The notes beneath the pieces are model-generated. The model was not told where the DNA came from, searched no databases, and worked only from the letters and a program-made list of their open reading frames with translations. Shown here piece after piece: positions 1 through 11,461 of a DNA stretch of 64,000 nt (positions are counted from its first letter, which is position 1; each line of letters opens with the position of its first letter). The position numbers and the translations under genes were made by a program. The stretch is from Acanthococcus lagerstroemiae (lineage: Eukaryota; Arthropoda; Insecta; Hemiptera; Eriococcidae). The stretch spans positions 51,854,122 to 51,918,121 of the forward strand of contig CM063108.1 in the NCBI GenBank assembly GCA_031841125.1. The letters run 5' to 3'.

Positions 1-214
1 CTTTTCTAATTTGCTCTCAACCCGAGCCCTGGAATCCGTCCTTTCGAGCATTTCCTCAAAGACGTCGGGGAGGCTGCTAGGGCTGTCTTAACCCTCTTCT
101 TTTCTGGCCGAAAAACCGGCCTGTGTCGAAATCTGGCGAGTTGCCACGTGGGATCGAACCCGGGAGCTCCGAATTCCGAGACCAACCTGCTATCCACTCG
201 GCCAACCAGACCTC
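1..214 (-). mobile_element. tRNA-derived SINE, copy 1
   Basis: Seen: near-identical sequence recurs at 39658-39879 and 62159-62378. Read on the minus strand it begins with a tRNA-like head. The A box is TGGCCGAGTGGATAGC (about 210-190) and the B box is GGTTCGATCCC (about 160-150), the internal RNA polymerase III promoter layout of tRNA genes. An unrelated body follows, ending in a pyrimidine-rich tract on the plus strand at the window start. Known: this head-plus-body layout defines tRNA-derived SINEs, which move using a partner LINE's enzymes. The copy starts at or just outside base 1, so its 3' end and any target duplication cannot be judged. Confidence 0.85.
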
Positions 215-3200
215 TAACTTGTCAAGACTTGTGTAGTCTTGTAAAGACTGCTGAAATTCGATCACTGTCCGGTACCAATAGTTGTCGGTGAGACTCGTGA
301 AGACGGTTGCGATTTTCGAAGACTCGACTCTTGGAAGGAGGGGAGAGGGGTCAGCAGGCCCGTAGAGAGCCTCGTCCGGGCCTGGGGCTAGAAATAAAAG
401 AAGCCCCTCCCTTCATAACAAACTTTAGCGAGGGAAATTTTCTCAGAGACGTTGAATAGAAATTGTATTTCCATCCCCTTAATTATAGGCATCTTCATGA
501 ACAATCTAAATAACTTGCACACGAATATTGAGATTTTTCCTCTCTGCCTGGCCTCCAGCTTTCCCCGGATCTGGGGACAAAATACCCACTTGCGCCCTCC
601 CCCCTCCAGGCCTGGGGACAGGTGCTTAGTATACCGAGAGATAGCCGATGACATGATGAATACACGAACGGATCATCATCTTGATAATGATACTTAATTT
701 CGTTTTTAATGTGAGCGGTTACGGATCGATGTAAGGTCTGCCTTTTAATATTCAGAAAGACTTGAATTTGGGTAAATTTCGCTTCGAAGTGTTTATGTGT
801 CTTATCATCCTTCGCTGGTTCACGGCTCAACCGTGTTTCAATCGGGGATTCACCTAAGTGACATCTTATCGGTGGGGTGGGGGGGGGGGTATTTTTCCCA
901 AAGCCGCAAATGATAAAAAATGAATTAATTAATTGACGGATTCTTAAAACTTTACTGATTTTTATAACTTACGCACCCAGTTTTGATCACTGAGGGACAA
1001 TTTATCTAGATTGGCTTGCTAACAAAAATATTTTATTTTTGGTGATGAGTGGGAGGAGGAATTTCTTGCCCCTGCTCAGTACGTGTCTAGTTTCGGTGTA
1101 AGAGGTCAACGTGTTTCCCTCGAAGTAAATAGTTTATTTGGTCGTGTTGAGCTTTTCCCTCTCCTCTTTTCGGTCGTCAGTTTTTTGGTTATTTTGTCTT
1201 ACAGAGCTTGTATCTTTTGCTGTGACTATTTCAAAATCGAGTTCAACGTTACTTGTTTGTTTTGTTCTAAAGTTGAGAACTCACTTCGAGCTCGAACGAG
1301 TGGTAATGCCATTTAATTTCAGTTCTTAATGGTGCCACCAGGCTGTGATGTGGTGACTTCGTATAAACTCTTGTTTGAATGTTTTGTTCGGTGTTCACAT
1401 TTTTCCATGGTCTGGTTTGGTGTACACAACATCCTGACGTTGACCTCGATGATCGCTGCCGGGCGAAGAATTCGAAACGGCGTCTCTTGCCGCATCCCGG
1501 TGAGAAGTGGAAAATCGAGGGGGAAAATGAAGAAATAAAGAAAATGAAAGAAAAAAAAGAAGAGAAAAAAGAAAGGCGAGGGAGAGAACGGGACCTAGAA
1601 CTGTGGAATATTTTGCCAGGCACGAAGAGACCAGATTAAATGTTTGATTTATAGGTTCTCGTGATGCGACTCTCAACTGCGTTCACCCTGTTCTCTCGCT
1701 AGCGTTTTTCGTTCAGCTTCAAAATCCAACTATTTTCAGCATCAACCCTATGTATATAGTATACACACACACACGTATATATACGCTGTGTACGGCGTTT
1801 TATTATATACGGTGCACATTGCTGCCGACCTGCTTCGTAAAAACACATAAAAGGGAGGATGCTGGAGGAGAGAATCATATCGTGAGATATCTTTACTTCT
1901 CTCCGGTATTATATTTAAGGTAGAAAATACCGTTGCCGCTTGCCCTGTCCCTGTCGCTCTCCGTGTAGCTCGTCGTTTTTCGCCGAAACCCACCCACGCT
2001 GCGAGGAACTCTTTTCTCCCTCTTGCTCTCGTTCAGTTTTCAGTCTTATTCGCCCGTGTCTTTTTCTTTTTCTCCGCGTCGTCTGTTGCCCCCGGTGTTA
2101 CAAATCCTTCGTTTCAGCATCGCAAACCCATATACATGTATATAAGCATCATAGACCATAGATGTCTATTTTCGCTAGACCTACGTATACCGCTTTCGAC
2201 GGTGTGCGAATTTGAGGTTGTCGTGCACAGCATGTGCAAGCTCACTCGAGGTGATATCCTGCTGAAAAAAGAAACAGCATCGATATCTTCGTTTTTGAAG
2301 AATATATTGTCAATGTTTGGCCGTTCAAATAATTGATCCCACTCGGCGAGGTGTTGCGGCAAGTCAGAAAAAGCAGCACGATGAGTGTACGTCGAGGGAG
2401 ACAAAAGTAAAGTACGGTATTATTGGTACATTACAGTCACCTGCAGCCTTTCTTTCCCTCTGTTCGTCCCTCTCTGTATCTTTCTTTGTTTGAAATCGAG
2501 CTCACGTCATTTCTCACATTTCGTGACGGCACGTCATGTCCCGCAGGGTTTCTGGCTGAGCATTATTACCGCCTCAATAAATTAATTTCGCTTATTTTCG
2601 TATATATTTCCTCATTGCTAACTTGCCCCGTGCGGAAACATCGAACGGGGTGAAGAAAATGGAAAACGAAAAAGTTGTTAGTCGAGTATTTCTTTTTCCG
2701 TCTTCAATCGTTGTATTCGTGCCGCCTGTGTAGAAGTGGCGGGTAAATCGTGCGGTGAGGTAGCGGGGAAAAGGGCGAGCTTTGATGTACGAGTGACACG
2801 TCGATATCGAGTCGAGTTGGAAAATTAACTTCGTTCGAAATATATACGAAAAATCGTTATAGTGGATACGAAAAGTGCTGACAAAAATGGGAGGGAAAAA
2901 AATGCTTGGAAGTGAGTTTTATGAACAGATCGAGAGAACTTTTTAGCGTCTTTTTTTTTTCGTTTGCGAGATGAGGATCGGTGAGCGCAGATATTTGTCG
3001 TCGAAGTTTGCTGTGTCTTCATTATTCTGTTTGTCGGGTGAGTGTTCCAGCAATAAAGAAACTTGGTTTTTCAAAAGCTTTCACGGTTTTGAATTGAAAT
3101 ATTTGTAATTCGAGGGATGCGCCAAAGCCCACGTGCAAATTGTGTATACGTTTGACTGTAGGTGTTTGTATATGAAATGGAAGTCGGTGGTTGAGGACGC

Positions 3201-3839
3201 GCCGAGCAGTTGGCAAGAGCTGAGTATTTGCTGTCGATGTTGATTTAGGTTTCTCGAGTGTTGGTCGTGCAGCACTTGGGACAACCGATTTAATTTGGAC
3301 CGTTTTTGATCGAAGCACAAGAGTAGCGTGTGCTAATTGGCACCGCAATACGAATGACTCGTCAATTTTTTGTGTCTCGCCTTTCTCGGTTTCTGTGGTG
3401 AAGACGTGTCGGACAGATTTGAGCATGAAAGACGACGTCGACGGGAAAACTCGATATGTCTGGAGGGTTTGTTTCCTGATAGACCTTTTTTCCCCTTTTG
3501 TTATTCTGTAAACTTAGTTAGGCTCGTTTTGAAACCCGATGAATTGAAGAATGTCTGACTTGTAGTTGTCAGTTCTCTGACCTGATATCTTTGCCATCTT
3601 CTATATGTTTACTCTGCGGTAGCACGGATTTTGATATGGCCGCTGGAAAAGAAGCCAAAAATTGACATCTATGCTCGCATTCAGAAAGCCCGAAAAGAAA
3701 AGAGTGAATCCTGTGCGGCTGAATTCGAGTATTCCGAATGTCACCTAGAGAACCACCCTGTGCCATGAATTAGTTTGAAAATAGTATAATGTTTATTTCT
3801 GGAACCATTACCCCTTCTAATGTCAGCTTATTTTATAGT
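215..3839. other. No supportable gene; unassigned AT-rich DNA
   Basis: No reading frame longer than about 150 codons is present, and none shows a recognisable domain. The stretch holds an 11-G run at 879-889, pyrimidine-rich tracts and a dinucleotide microsatellite near 1751-1787. The first 120 bp carry repeated AGACTTGT-like words resembling the decayed repeat at 62520-63760. I see nothing else I can name. Confidence 0.5.
1751..1787. repeat. TA/CA microsatellite
   Basis: A run of alternating TA, CA and TA dinucleotides. It is ordinary simple repeat DNA. Confidence 0.8.
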
Positions 3840-5080
3840 AGGTAGAATTACCCGGAATCTTGTCACAATCCAGAGGTTGGATTAGGACTAGGTACAAAAG
3901 AAGCTCGTCTGGAAAACTGTCATCCGGTCGATTTGGAACAATTTTCATAAGGATCAGTGAATGATATTCTTACTATATCAGAAATATCTCTCGAGTCGTG
4001 CACCATATTGGATTTTAGAAGTTAGGTTTGAACCACAAGTGACGGAACACATAGAGCATACTACGTAACTGACGAGTTAGAACAATATCTAAGCAAAATC
4101 GTGATTGGTATTCTAATAAGAATGAAATTCTCTGAAGAATCAAGAATCTTATTGCAGTTCTAAGACCAATTAGAGACTCAGCCTGACCACCTAAGTACAT
4201 TTTTCCTCGGTCAGGAACCAATTTCGAGATGATCTGTAATTAGTATTCTCTCTAATTTCTATTTCCTCGTGAACCACGTACCCTGTTGGACAGTGCTGTC
4301 GGATGTGGATTCTGACTGACGGAACACACTGAGTAGATTATCTGAGTGGCAAATTGAAACAGTATTAGGGGATCTTTCATTGGTATTCTATTAAGACCAA
4401 AATTTTCTCAAAGATCTGGCATCTTATAACAATTATTCCAAGGTGGAATTAAAACTCAGCTATGGAAACATAGTGAACTATTCACGGGATAAATATGAAC
4501 AAAGTTCAAAAAGATACACGATTGGTTCGCTCGCATTGTTGTTTCTTGTGATGTATGCTTCGTATTGCAATTTTGTGACCAAACTTAGTCCCAAGGTTCA
4601 TTGCAAGAAAAAAACACGGCAGATAGGAGTTGGATTTAAAATGGATTTACGATTAGTATACTAACATTATGGCCATATCTTGGAAGTCCACGCATTTATT
4701 TGCAATTTTGAAGCTCAATTTGGCCATTGCGAGGAAAACCACGCCAATTAGACTGTCCAAAAATTGAATCGGAAAAATTTTCAAAGAGATTCACGATTGG
4801 TATGCCTACAAACTTGTAATCTCTTGAAAATCCAAGAATCCTGTTGCAGTTTTGAAACTAAATTTGGCCACTGTAAGAAGAATGACGCCAAATTGACTGT
4901 TCATAAGTGGAATAGGAACGATGTTGAAAGCTAATCCACGATGTGGTATCCTTACAAAATAGCAATCTTTCGAAAGTTCATAGCCAATCTTATGTGAAGA
5001 GACTCATGGGCGGCAAATATCAGCATAATGCAAAGTTGCCATATCATGAAGAAACCACTTTGCTGTACGTTTTTATGCAG
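3840..5080 (+). repeat. Decayed tandem array, period about 140 bp, about 8 units
   Basis: Seen: the word GATTGGTAT, or a close variant, followed by CTAA- or CTTAC-like sequence recurs at about 3961, 4103, 4238, 4378, 4519, 4650, 4794 and 4939. The spacings are 131-145 bp. The last units also share a block reading CCAAGAATCCTGTTGCAGTT (or a variant) and then AATTTGGCCA. The units are strongly diverged, so this is an old satellite-like array. Known: 130-180 bp units are common in animal satellite DNA. The ORF at 4443-4664 lies inside the array and is not a gene. Confidence 0.75.
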
Positions 5081-5214
5081 TCAAGATCGGTACATTTGGC
5101 TTTATATTGGGGATCCGGGCCTTATTGGGCTCATCTACCCTATGCAATAAAATTAGTTTTTCCCCCATGAGAATGTAGTATTATAGACGAAGAAGTATAT
5201 TTAGCTTTAGTTTC

Positions 5215-5300
5215 TTATTTTAGCGTATTCATAGCAAATAGGGGGGAGAGAGGTCATTTATTTTCAGATTTTGATTTTGTTCGACGTCCTGTGTATATGT
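5215..5300 (+). repeat. Dispersed repeat family R1, partial copy
   Basis: The segment containing AGCAAATAGGGGGGAGAGAG and then TTTATTTTCAGATTT matches 36719-36800 (AGCAAATAGGCGGGAGAAAG). The family's other half is at 36598-36715 and, inverted, at 25085-25180. The repeat is unclassified and has no visible coding sequence. Confidence 0.6.
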
Positions 5301-5419
5301 GTATTGTGAGTTTTAAGTGGATGATACGATACTACTAATTGCGGTGTCACATGGCAGTAATTCGTTTACAGATTTTTTATAACTACAAGTATAAATATAA
5401 TTATTGGATTTTGAATGTG

Positions 5420-5621
5420 GGGGGGGGGTAATTTTGATCATTTCCCCTCCCCCAAAAAATGGGGGGAAGTATTGCGCCCATGCTTTTGGGTTATTTAGTT
5501 CGAAAACACCCCATCATCTGATTTTGCCTGAGCCCGAAACCTAAACTTCGCAACGGGAAATTACAGTTTCACGAACGGAGGAGGAGAAAATGCCCCCTAC
5601 CTATCAGCTCCGGCGCCACTG
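5420..5621 (-). mobile_element. hAT-like MITE end (fragment)
   Basis: Read on the minus strand from 5621, the sequence begins CAGTGGCGCCGGAGCTGA and continues into a G-rich stretch. CAGNGGCG termini are typical of hAT-like nonautonomous elements. A 10-G run sits at 5420-5429. I could not find a matching opposite terminus or an 8-bp target duplication, so the left limit is a guess. Confidence 0.35.
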
Positions 5622-5734
5622 TGTTGGCAGTATTAAAAGTTACACAACTATTACAACGTATAACCGTATTTTCACTACTTGCTGGTCCGCTCTCAACAAC
5701 ATATTTATCCCAGTACGATTACCAGACGAATTAT

Positions 5735-5945
5735 CGTAAATTCCTGAAAATGTTGGCATCGCAGAGTCTTGTATTCTTGTAAATATGATACGTATGAAAA
5801 AAATTATAAGAACCATTTTTATAGGGGATTTCACCAGAAATAATTTTTATGAGATGACATTTTTTTAAATATGCGCTATTTTCGAGAAAACTTCGAAAAA
5901 CAGAATTTTGGAGGGTTTGAATCCTTACATCGCGCGAAAGACGAG
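5735..5945 (+). repeat. Dispersed repeat family R2, copy 1
   Basis: Matches 26160-26365 in the same orientation. Both share ATGTTGGCATCGCA(G/A)AGTCTT near the start, then ATTTTCGAGAAA and a G-rich GGAGGG block near the end. The copies are diverged by substitutions and small indels. No coding potential is seen, and the class is unknown, possibly a degraded MITE. Confidence 0.65.
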
Positions 5946-7560
5946 GGGGCGGAAGGGTTTGTGCCCAGTGCTACTGGGATGGAGTCTTGCAACGTCAACC
6001 AATAAAATATTTGATCGTAATATTTTCCCCTTCGCCCCCTTTTTTTTCGTTTGAAATTCCTGGACTACGTGTTCTATATGGAATTTATTAAAAACATCAT
6101 GGTATCGTGACGTACTATGCTAATAAAATGTGTACATGGCTGTCGCTTAGTATATTTCTTTCGATGTACCGACTCGACAGATTGTGATGTAAATAAAATA
6201 CTGTTCGCTGATTGGCTACGTCTTCAAACAATGATAATAAAAACGAACGCAATATGGTTTTTTTGCTTCGTACAAATCTTGAAAATTGGAGTACTTTCAA
6301 TAACTGCCACACCGTGTGTCGAAGTGAACACGAAGAGAGTGTAGGAAAAAAATTGAAATTTATCCCCTAACAGGAAGAAAAAAAAGAAGGTCGTAAAATA
6401 CGCGCTTATACAATTTACAGTCCTTTTAAAAGTTAATCAGGCTCGAATTCATCGAGGTGTTGTACACTCGATTCGGAGTTAGTATATCAAAAAAATAATG
6501 TTTTCAAACTTATGTGTAGGTATGACAAAGTATTCGTATTCGGGAACCGGTCGGACTCAATACGATACGTGTCAGTTTAATAGCGCTGTAGAGTATATTC
6601 CCATTTTGAATGTAGGTATACTTAGCGGTTTTACGATGACGATAATTTCAGCGCGCAAGATTAATGCCGAATGTCGAAAGGCACCAGCGCAGCATTCGAA
6701 TTCGGTCTGCCAGCGCGCGGTTGTATCAATTCAGCATCCCGGGGTGCGCGACTCTAAATGGCGCGGATTAAATGACGCCGAGTTTTAATGACTGATTAAC
6801 TGGTGCTGGCGTTTTCTTTATGCATAAATGCCGTACAATTGACGTATTGCAAGCGTCCCGCAGAAGTAATAACGCTGAAAGTGACATTTCAGCAGCTAGT
6901 GCGGGGACATACTCGTATCTGAGTGCGGATGGAGGGAGCTCTTTCCTTTCGAAGGCTCGACGATTGGCTTCTGTTGGAAAATCAGTGCGAGTTACAGTCG
7001 GAGTATCCGACTTTTTTTCATCCCTTTTTCAAGGCCGAAGCGAAGGGAGAGGAGACAAGGAACCAGCCGCCGTTTCCCCTTTTTATAATCCATCAAGGAC
7101 TGTCGTTGGTTGGCTTGAAAAGTTCGCAATTGGATGACTTAAGAAGCCGAGAAGATCTTGGCTCTTAGCTCCAAATCTGTCTAACATAGAGACAAATGCG
7201 TACAATATACATATACAGTAGAATAGTGCTTATTTTTCCGACATTCGTGTTTCTTTTGCCTGACCTTCCACTGGTTCTTCGCCTTCTAAAATGAGCGCAA
7301 AATTTGAGTTTGATCGTGTCCGATCCCTTGGAGTGGCTCTGAAGGAGGCAGAGGCCACATTTTGGCTATTCTCGGATACATTACTGGATTAATAGGTTTC
7401 CAGAGTCGCTGACTTCAATTTTGACACGGTTTTGTGCATCTGACCCTGCGGGCATCAGACCTGAAGGGAGATGGGACCAAATTTTAATAATTTGAGCAGC
7501 TCACTTCCAAAGTGACCTAACTACAAAATTATTATTCCGTTAGTTTTTGTTTTCAACACG
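5946..7560. other. No supportable gene; includes a CpG-rich patch at 6640-6830
   Basis: No recognisable coding sequence. At 6640-6830 CpG is frequent and the words TTAATGCC, GATTAAATGACGCC, TTTAATGACTGATTAACT and TTTATGCATAAATG occur together. These TAAT-core words resemble homeodomain binding sites, so the patch may be a conserved regulatory element. This is inference from base composition only. Confidence 0.3.
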
Positions 7561-7639
7561 CTGTCTTGCCCCGCTAGGGGCATACTTTGCAATAACTTTT
7601 TCATTTTATTTGCTGACTTGACTTTACAACTCCGCGGCT

Positions 7640-8200
7640 ATGCGGGAAGCCGCCCTGCTGCCAAGTCCACCCGATCTCGGGCATAGGCTTTGACCGTTTT
7701 TATCCATCTCTCTTTATCCCTGCCTGCCCTTACCCACAGTATGCCAAAGTTTTTCACTAGTTCGTCCCTTCATCTTGTTGGGAGTCTCCCCCGTTTCCTG
7801 GTAAGATACCTAGGGCCCCATTCTTCTGCTATCCTCGTCCACTTGCTTTTCTCCCTAACTATGTGACCCGCGTAGCTGAACTTTAGTTGCCGTCCAACCT
7901 ATATTTTTTGCCCCGGTTTTCGTCAAAATTGACTCTATTTTTTGTTTTATTACTTATTTTTACTTTCATCAATCTGTGTAACATTCTGATGAGTGTTCTC
8001 CTAATTCTTTCCCTTTGATACATAGTCAGGGCCCACATTTGTGCTCCATAGAGTAAGGAGGACACTACACACTGTTCTAGTGCTCTTACTTTCGCCTTTA
8101 GAAACAGCTTGCTATCAAATATTCTTTTGTTCGACCAAAATCCTTTCCAAGCACTTGCAATTCTTTCTTTCGTCACCCGTTTTCCACCTTTCTGTTATGG
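7640..8200 (-). pseudogene. RTE reverse transcriptase C-terminal tail
   Basis: The frame at 7883-8176 encodes MTKERIASAWKGFW, then LFLKAKVRALEQCVVSSLLY and GAQMWAL. This matches the thumb and connector of RTE proteins, usually seen as the K.K....C..P.LTYGAETW type of motif. Further downstream on the minus strand, broken frames give RDELVKNFG- and W.RAGRD-like pieces. It sits directly after the RT block without the intervening FADD segment. Frameshifts and stops are present. Confidence 0.8.
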
Positions 8201-8206
8201 CCACTA

Positions 8207-9090
8207 TTGCCGTGAACAAATTGGGCGATAGTGGGTCGCCCTGTTTGACCCTTTTTTGAATCTCGAATTCTTCCCCTTCAATATATAGTTTTACATATGC
8301 CGTTGCCTCCTCGTACCATTTTTTGATAGTTTCTATTATGTCCTTTTTTACCCCTTGGTTTTATTTAGTGCCCTCCAGACCGAACTGTGTTTTACCGAGT
8401 CGAAAGTCTTACTAAAATCTATGAACAGCAGGTACAGTGGCATATCATACTCCCTCGCTTTCTCTATTATTTGATTTAAAGTGAATGTATGGTTAATGGC
8501 TGAGTACCCCTGTCTAAATCCCACTTGTTCCCTCGGTTGGTGTTCATCCAATATCCTATAAATCCTGTTCTTTAGAACTTTCCCAAATATATTGCTAACG
8601 TTGGAGCTCAAGCTTAAATTGTTCAGGTCACTTCTTGAACCCTTTTTATGTAGTAATACGATCTCTGATTGTTTCCATTGATTAGGGATGTAGTTTTCTC
8701 TGATTGTTTGTGTAAAAAGTTTTGCTAGAAATGCTGCTATTGTGCCGGCCACCATTTTTAGTACTGAATTTTCTATTTCATCTGGTCCGGCTATTTTTCC
8801 AATTTTCAGAGTACACAGTGTTTTCTACACCTCTTCCACTATGAAGTCGGGCGACTCCTACCTGGCACGCCAGTTTAGCTCCCTTTCCTTATTTGCTGTT
8901 CCGTGATTTCCATCGCTGGGGTCAGCGAAGAGTCCCGTCTAGAATTCGGTGACTTCCATCATGATTTCCTTTCTCGTGTATACCTTTTTCTCGTCTTTTC
9001 CCGAATATCCTGCTGGTAGTATGTGTTGCCCCCGGCTCAACGCTTTTCTTACCTTTTTACTCGACCAGTTCTCCTCAGTGATCTCCTTCA
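8207..9090 (-). pseudogene. RTE reverse transcriptase, N-terminal two thirds
   Basis: Translated blocks run from PDFIVEEV and IAGPDEIENSVLKMV through the frame at 8348-8755. That frame carries IPNQWKQSEIVLLHKKGS, SLSSNVSNIFGKVL, REQVGFRQGYSAINHT and LLFIDFSKTFDSVKHSS. They correspond to RT motifs 1-3, with the catalytic Asp-containing FIDFSKTFD block (motif A) present. Motif B appears as VKQGDPLSPNLFTAI, ending at about 8205. Immediately after it the sequence jumps to ITERWKTG, so the motif C block (FADD) is absent. The copy cannot encode an active polymerase. Confidence 0.85.
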
Positions 9091-9758
9091 TAATGCCATT
9101 TTCATAGTTGCGAATGTCCTCTCTTATTCTTTTCTTAATGGCCTTTCTCAGTTCGCATAACTCAATTTGATCCGCAGTATTTGTTTTTTACCTGCCTTTA
9201 ATTACTCCCCTCCTTTGGATTAATGCTTTTGTTTCTACGCAAAGTTTATCGTCCGTTCCCGGCTTACCTCTTTTCTTTCCTGCCTCCTGCTCAATCTCCC
9301 GCATGGATTTCTCAAACCAGTCATCTTTTTCGTGTATATTTTCAAACCCTTTTTCTTCCCCCTCTTTCAGTTTCTTATCATGCATTTCATTTGCTATCCC
9401 CCATTTGTGTACTGGAATAATAAACTTTCCTAGTGTCTTCTTCTTGGGGTCTTTACGTGAGACAAGATAAATAATCAGATTTGCCCTGCCTACCCTGTGA
9501 TCCGAGGAGAAGAGGCACTTCTGAATTACTTCGGATTTGGATACTACCTTGAATCATTGATCAAGAAATCAATCGTCGATTTCATTTTTTGTAAATTTGT
9601 CAGGTGACCTCCAAGACCATTTTTGGTTATTTGATTTATTCATAAACTTGTTGCAAATTTGTAAGTTATTTTCTGAAGCCAAATTCGTTAGTTTTTCACC
9701 ATTATAATTTGTTTCCCCGATTCTAAATTTTTCTATCACTCCCGAATCTGGAAGGTCA

Positions 9759-10210
9759 TTACCAATCGCCTGTCACTATTGTGTAGTACCCTCCCTCCTC
9801 CTCGATCGTTTCTTCTAGCCTCTCATAAAAAGCTTCCACCTCTTCTTCTTGGGCCACATTGGTGGAGACGTATATTTGATTTATTACCAGAGTAATGTTG
9901 ACTTGCAATTTTAGCTTTAGTATCGCAAAATTCTTTCCGAAATTCCCCCAATTTCTTTTACTTTTTTCATCCATCTTTTTGAAACAAAACCTACTCCTCG
10001 ATACCCTTTAGATTCGCCGCACAGGAAGAGGAAATTTCCGTTCTTCTTAAGTAGCATTGCCTCCCCCTCCCTTCATGTTTCTGATAATCCCAATACATCC
10101 CAGTTGACTTTGCTCAATGCAAAATCTAGTTCTCATTTCCTACTTTCCCCTGCTAAGTCCCTGACAGTTGTAGTGAAGAATTTGAATCTTCACCCCCTTC
10201 CCGACCTTTC
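9759..10210 (-). pseudogene. RTE apurinic-type endonuclease domain, broken
   Basis: The frame at 9759-9974 encodes NITLVINQIYVSTNVA, an acidic stretch and a C-terminal YYTIVTGDW. This corresponds to the NxYAP...GDFN region of the exonuclease-endonuclease-phosphatase fold used by LINEs to nick target DNA. The upstream part near 10060-10200 reads RDLAGES, then ALSKVNWDVLGLSE, in a different frame with a stop between. At least one frameshift therefore separates the first catalytic block from the GDW block. The call rests on family motif order. Confidence 0.75.
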
Positions 10211-10339
10211 GTACTTTGATTTGTTGATGAGTAAAAACGGTCTTTTATTACAGGCTAGTACGCCCTCGGTGCCTGTTACCCGGGTTGGGGGACTTACTCG
10301 TAACATTTTGTCTTCATGCTTGTAGTCCAACCCTTGCCA

Positions 10340-10869
10340 AAACAAAAACGACACATTTTTCTTGACGGTTGAGACAATATAATGTAAAATTGATTATTTT
10401 CACATAGATCCCCTCCCCCCCCCCGCCGCCACAGTAGCTAAGGGTCGTACCAATGATTTAAGCCAATTTCGGATCGGCTATGCGGTTCATTTTATTTTAT
10501 AATAATAAGAAAAGTTAAAATTAAGCCAATCAGCTCCGCTCTCTCGCACTTATATGAATCCACTGTCCATTTTCGAAATCTCTCGATCTCGTAGGAGCTT
10601 CTACCAACTCAAAAAATGTGCTTTGATGTCATCTCTTTCCCCGCCGTTGAGTACTGTTTCCAGTTCGTAATCAATTCGCACGTGTAACACCTTCGATTGT
10701 TTTTCTTCGTCAGCCAACACTCATTCTATTTGTCTCCTCCGAGCGTACTTTACATCGATGCGGCTACATAAAACTTCCTCTATTTTTTTCCTCTCTCTCT
10801 CACACCTCTCTTCATCTCTCACACATTTCCTCGGCCTAGTCCGCAATCACCTTGCTCTAGACCTTTCTT
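10340..10869. other. Unassigned; C10 run at 10415-10424
   Basis: No gene seen. A C homopolymer with flanking GCCGCCACAG resembles the TIR-adjacent G/C runs elsewhere in the window, but no terminal inverted repeat was found. Pyrimidine-rich tracts (CTCTCTCT) lead into the CpG-rich block that follows. Confidence 0.4.
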
Positions 10870-11459
10870 TCAACGCGAAAAGGATACGGCGGTAAATTTA
10901 AAAGGTACGAAATTAATAGCCGCCTGTAATAGCGTGCAAAGTGCGACATCGCGACACGCCGAGCAGAGGAGCGGAAAACACACAGCAAAAACTGCTCTTG
11001 CGGAATGGGGCGAGCACGCTGCGTGCGGCAACAATAAAACTGACGGCAATCGTATTATTTGAGCACGGCGAGACGAAAAACGGAGAAGAGCAGCGCCGCA
11101 CAACGGCAGAGGGACGGGACGCCCGTACCGTCATCAGCCCGCTCGCTGGAAGCGATGAGCTTGCGTGCGGATTCGGGCGGTCGGTGTCGGTGAGCGAGCG
11201 AACGGATGAGAGCGAGCGCTGTGCCGAGTGCCGTTGCGTCGTGCACGGGCGTGTAAAATTCGAGAACACGAAGCACAACGCGGGGATCAATATTCCTCCG
11301 CCGTTCCTTCCAACATTGCTGCACTGCTGCTGATACCACCGCTGCCGCTACCGCCACCTTACGCCCGACTTACCGCGCGCCAATCCCGTCTCCGGCGGAC
11401 GGACCGCTCCGAGACGCACCGGAACGTTCAACTCGAGAACACGCATCACCAAGCACCAG
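10870..11459 (+). promoter_or_regulatory. CpG-rich block ending in a strong splice donor: candidate first exon
   Basis: Seen: GC and CpG content rise sharply against the flanks. The block ends with AAGCACCAG|GTAAGAATCGG, a near-perfect 5' splice site with GT at 11460-11461. No repeat match exists elsewhere in the window. Frames inside it (10941-11333 plus; 10913-11290 and 11055-11357 minus) are open mainly because CpG-rich DNA contains few stops, and none resembles a known domain. A noncoding 5' UTR exon on the plus strand is the simplest reading. No TATA box or clear initiator was found. This is inference and needs transcript evidence. Confidence 0.35.
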
Positions 11460-11461
11460 GT

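Larger units (their letters stand above)
7597..10330 (-). mobile_element. RTE-type non-LTR retrotransposon, degenerate copy
   Basis: Seen on the minus strand in order: an endonuclease-like N-terminus (about 10330-9760), a charged linker (about 9760-9090), a reverse transcriptase (about 9090-8210), then a C-terminal tail (about 8190-7640). Characteristic strings are WDVLGLSET near the start, YYTIVTGDW, EQVGFRQGYSAINHTFTLNQ and VKQGDPLSPNLFTAI. Known: this order and these motifs match arthropod RTE-clade LINEs, which copy themselves by target-primed reverse transcription. The copy is dead, with stops, frameshifts and an internal deletion. The element's ends are not sharply defined. AATAAAATG near 7600 (minus strand) may mark its 3' end. 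Confidence 0.88.

Noticed and set aside
140..214. tRNA gene
   Set aside because: Only the A and B boxes are tRNA-like, an unrelated body is attached, and near-identical copies occur elsewhere. It is a SINE head.
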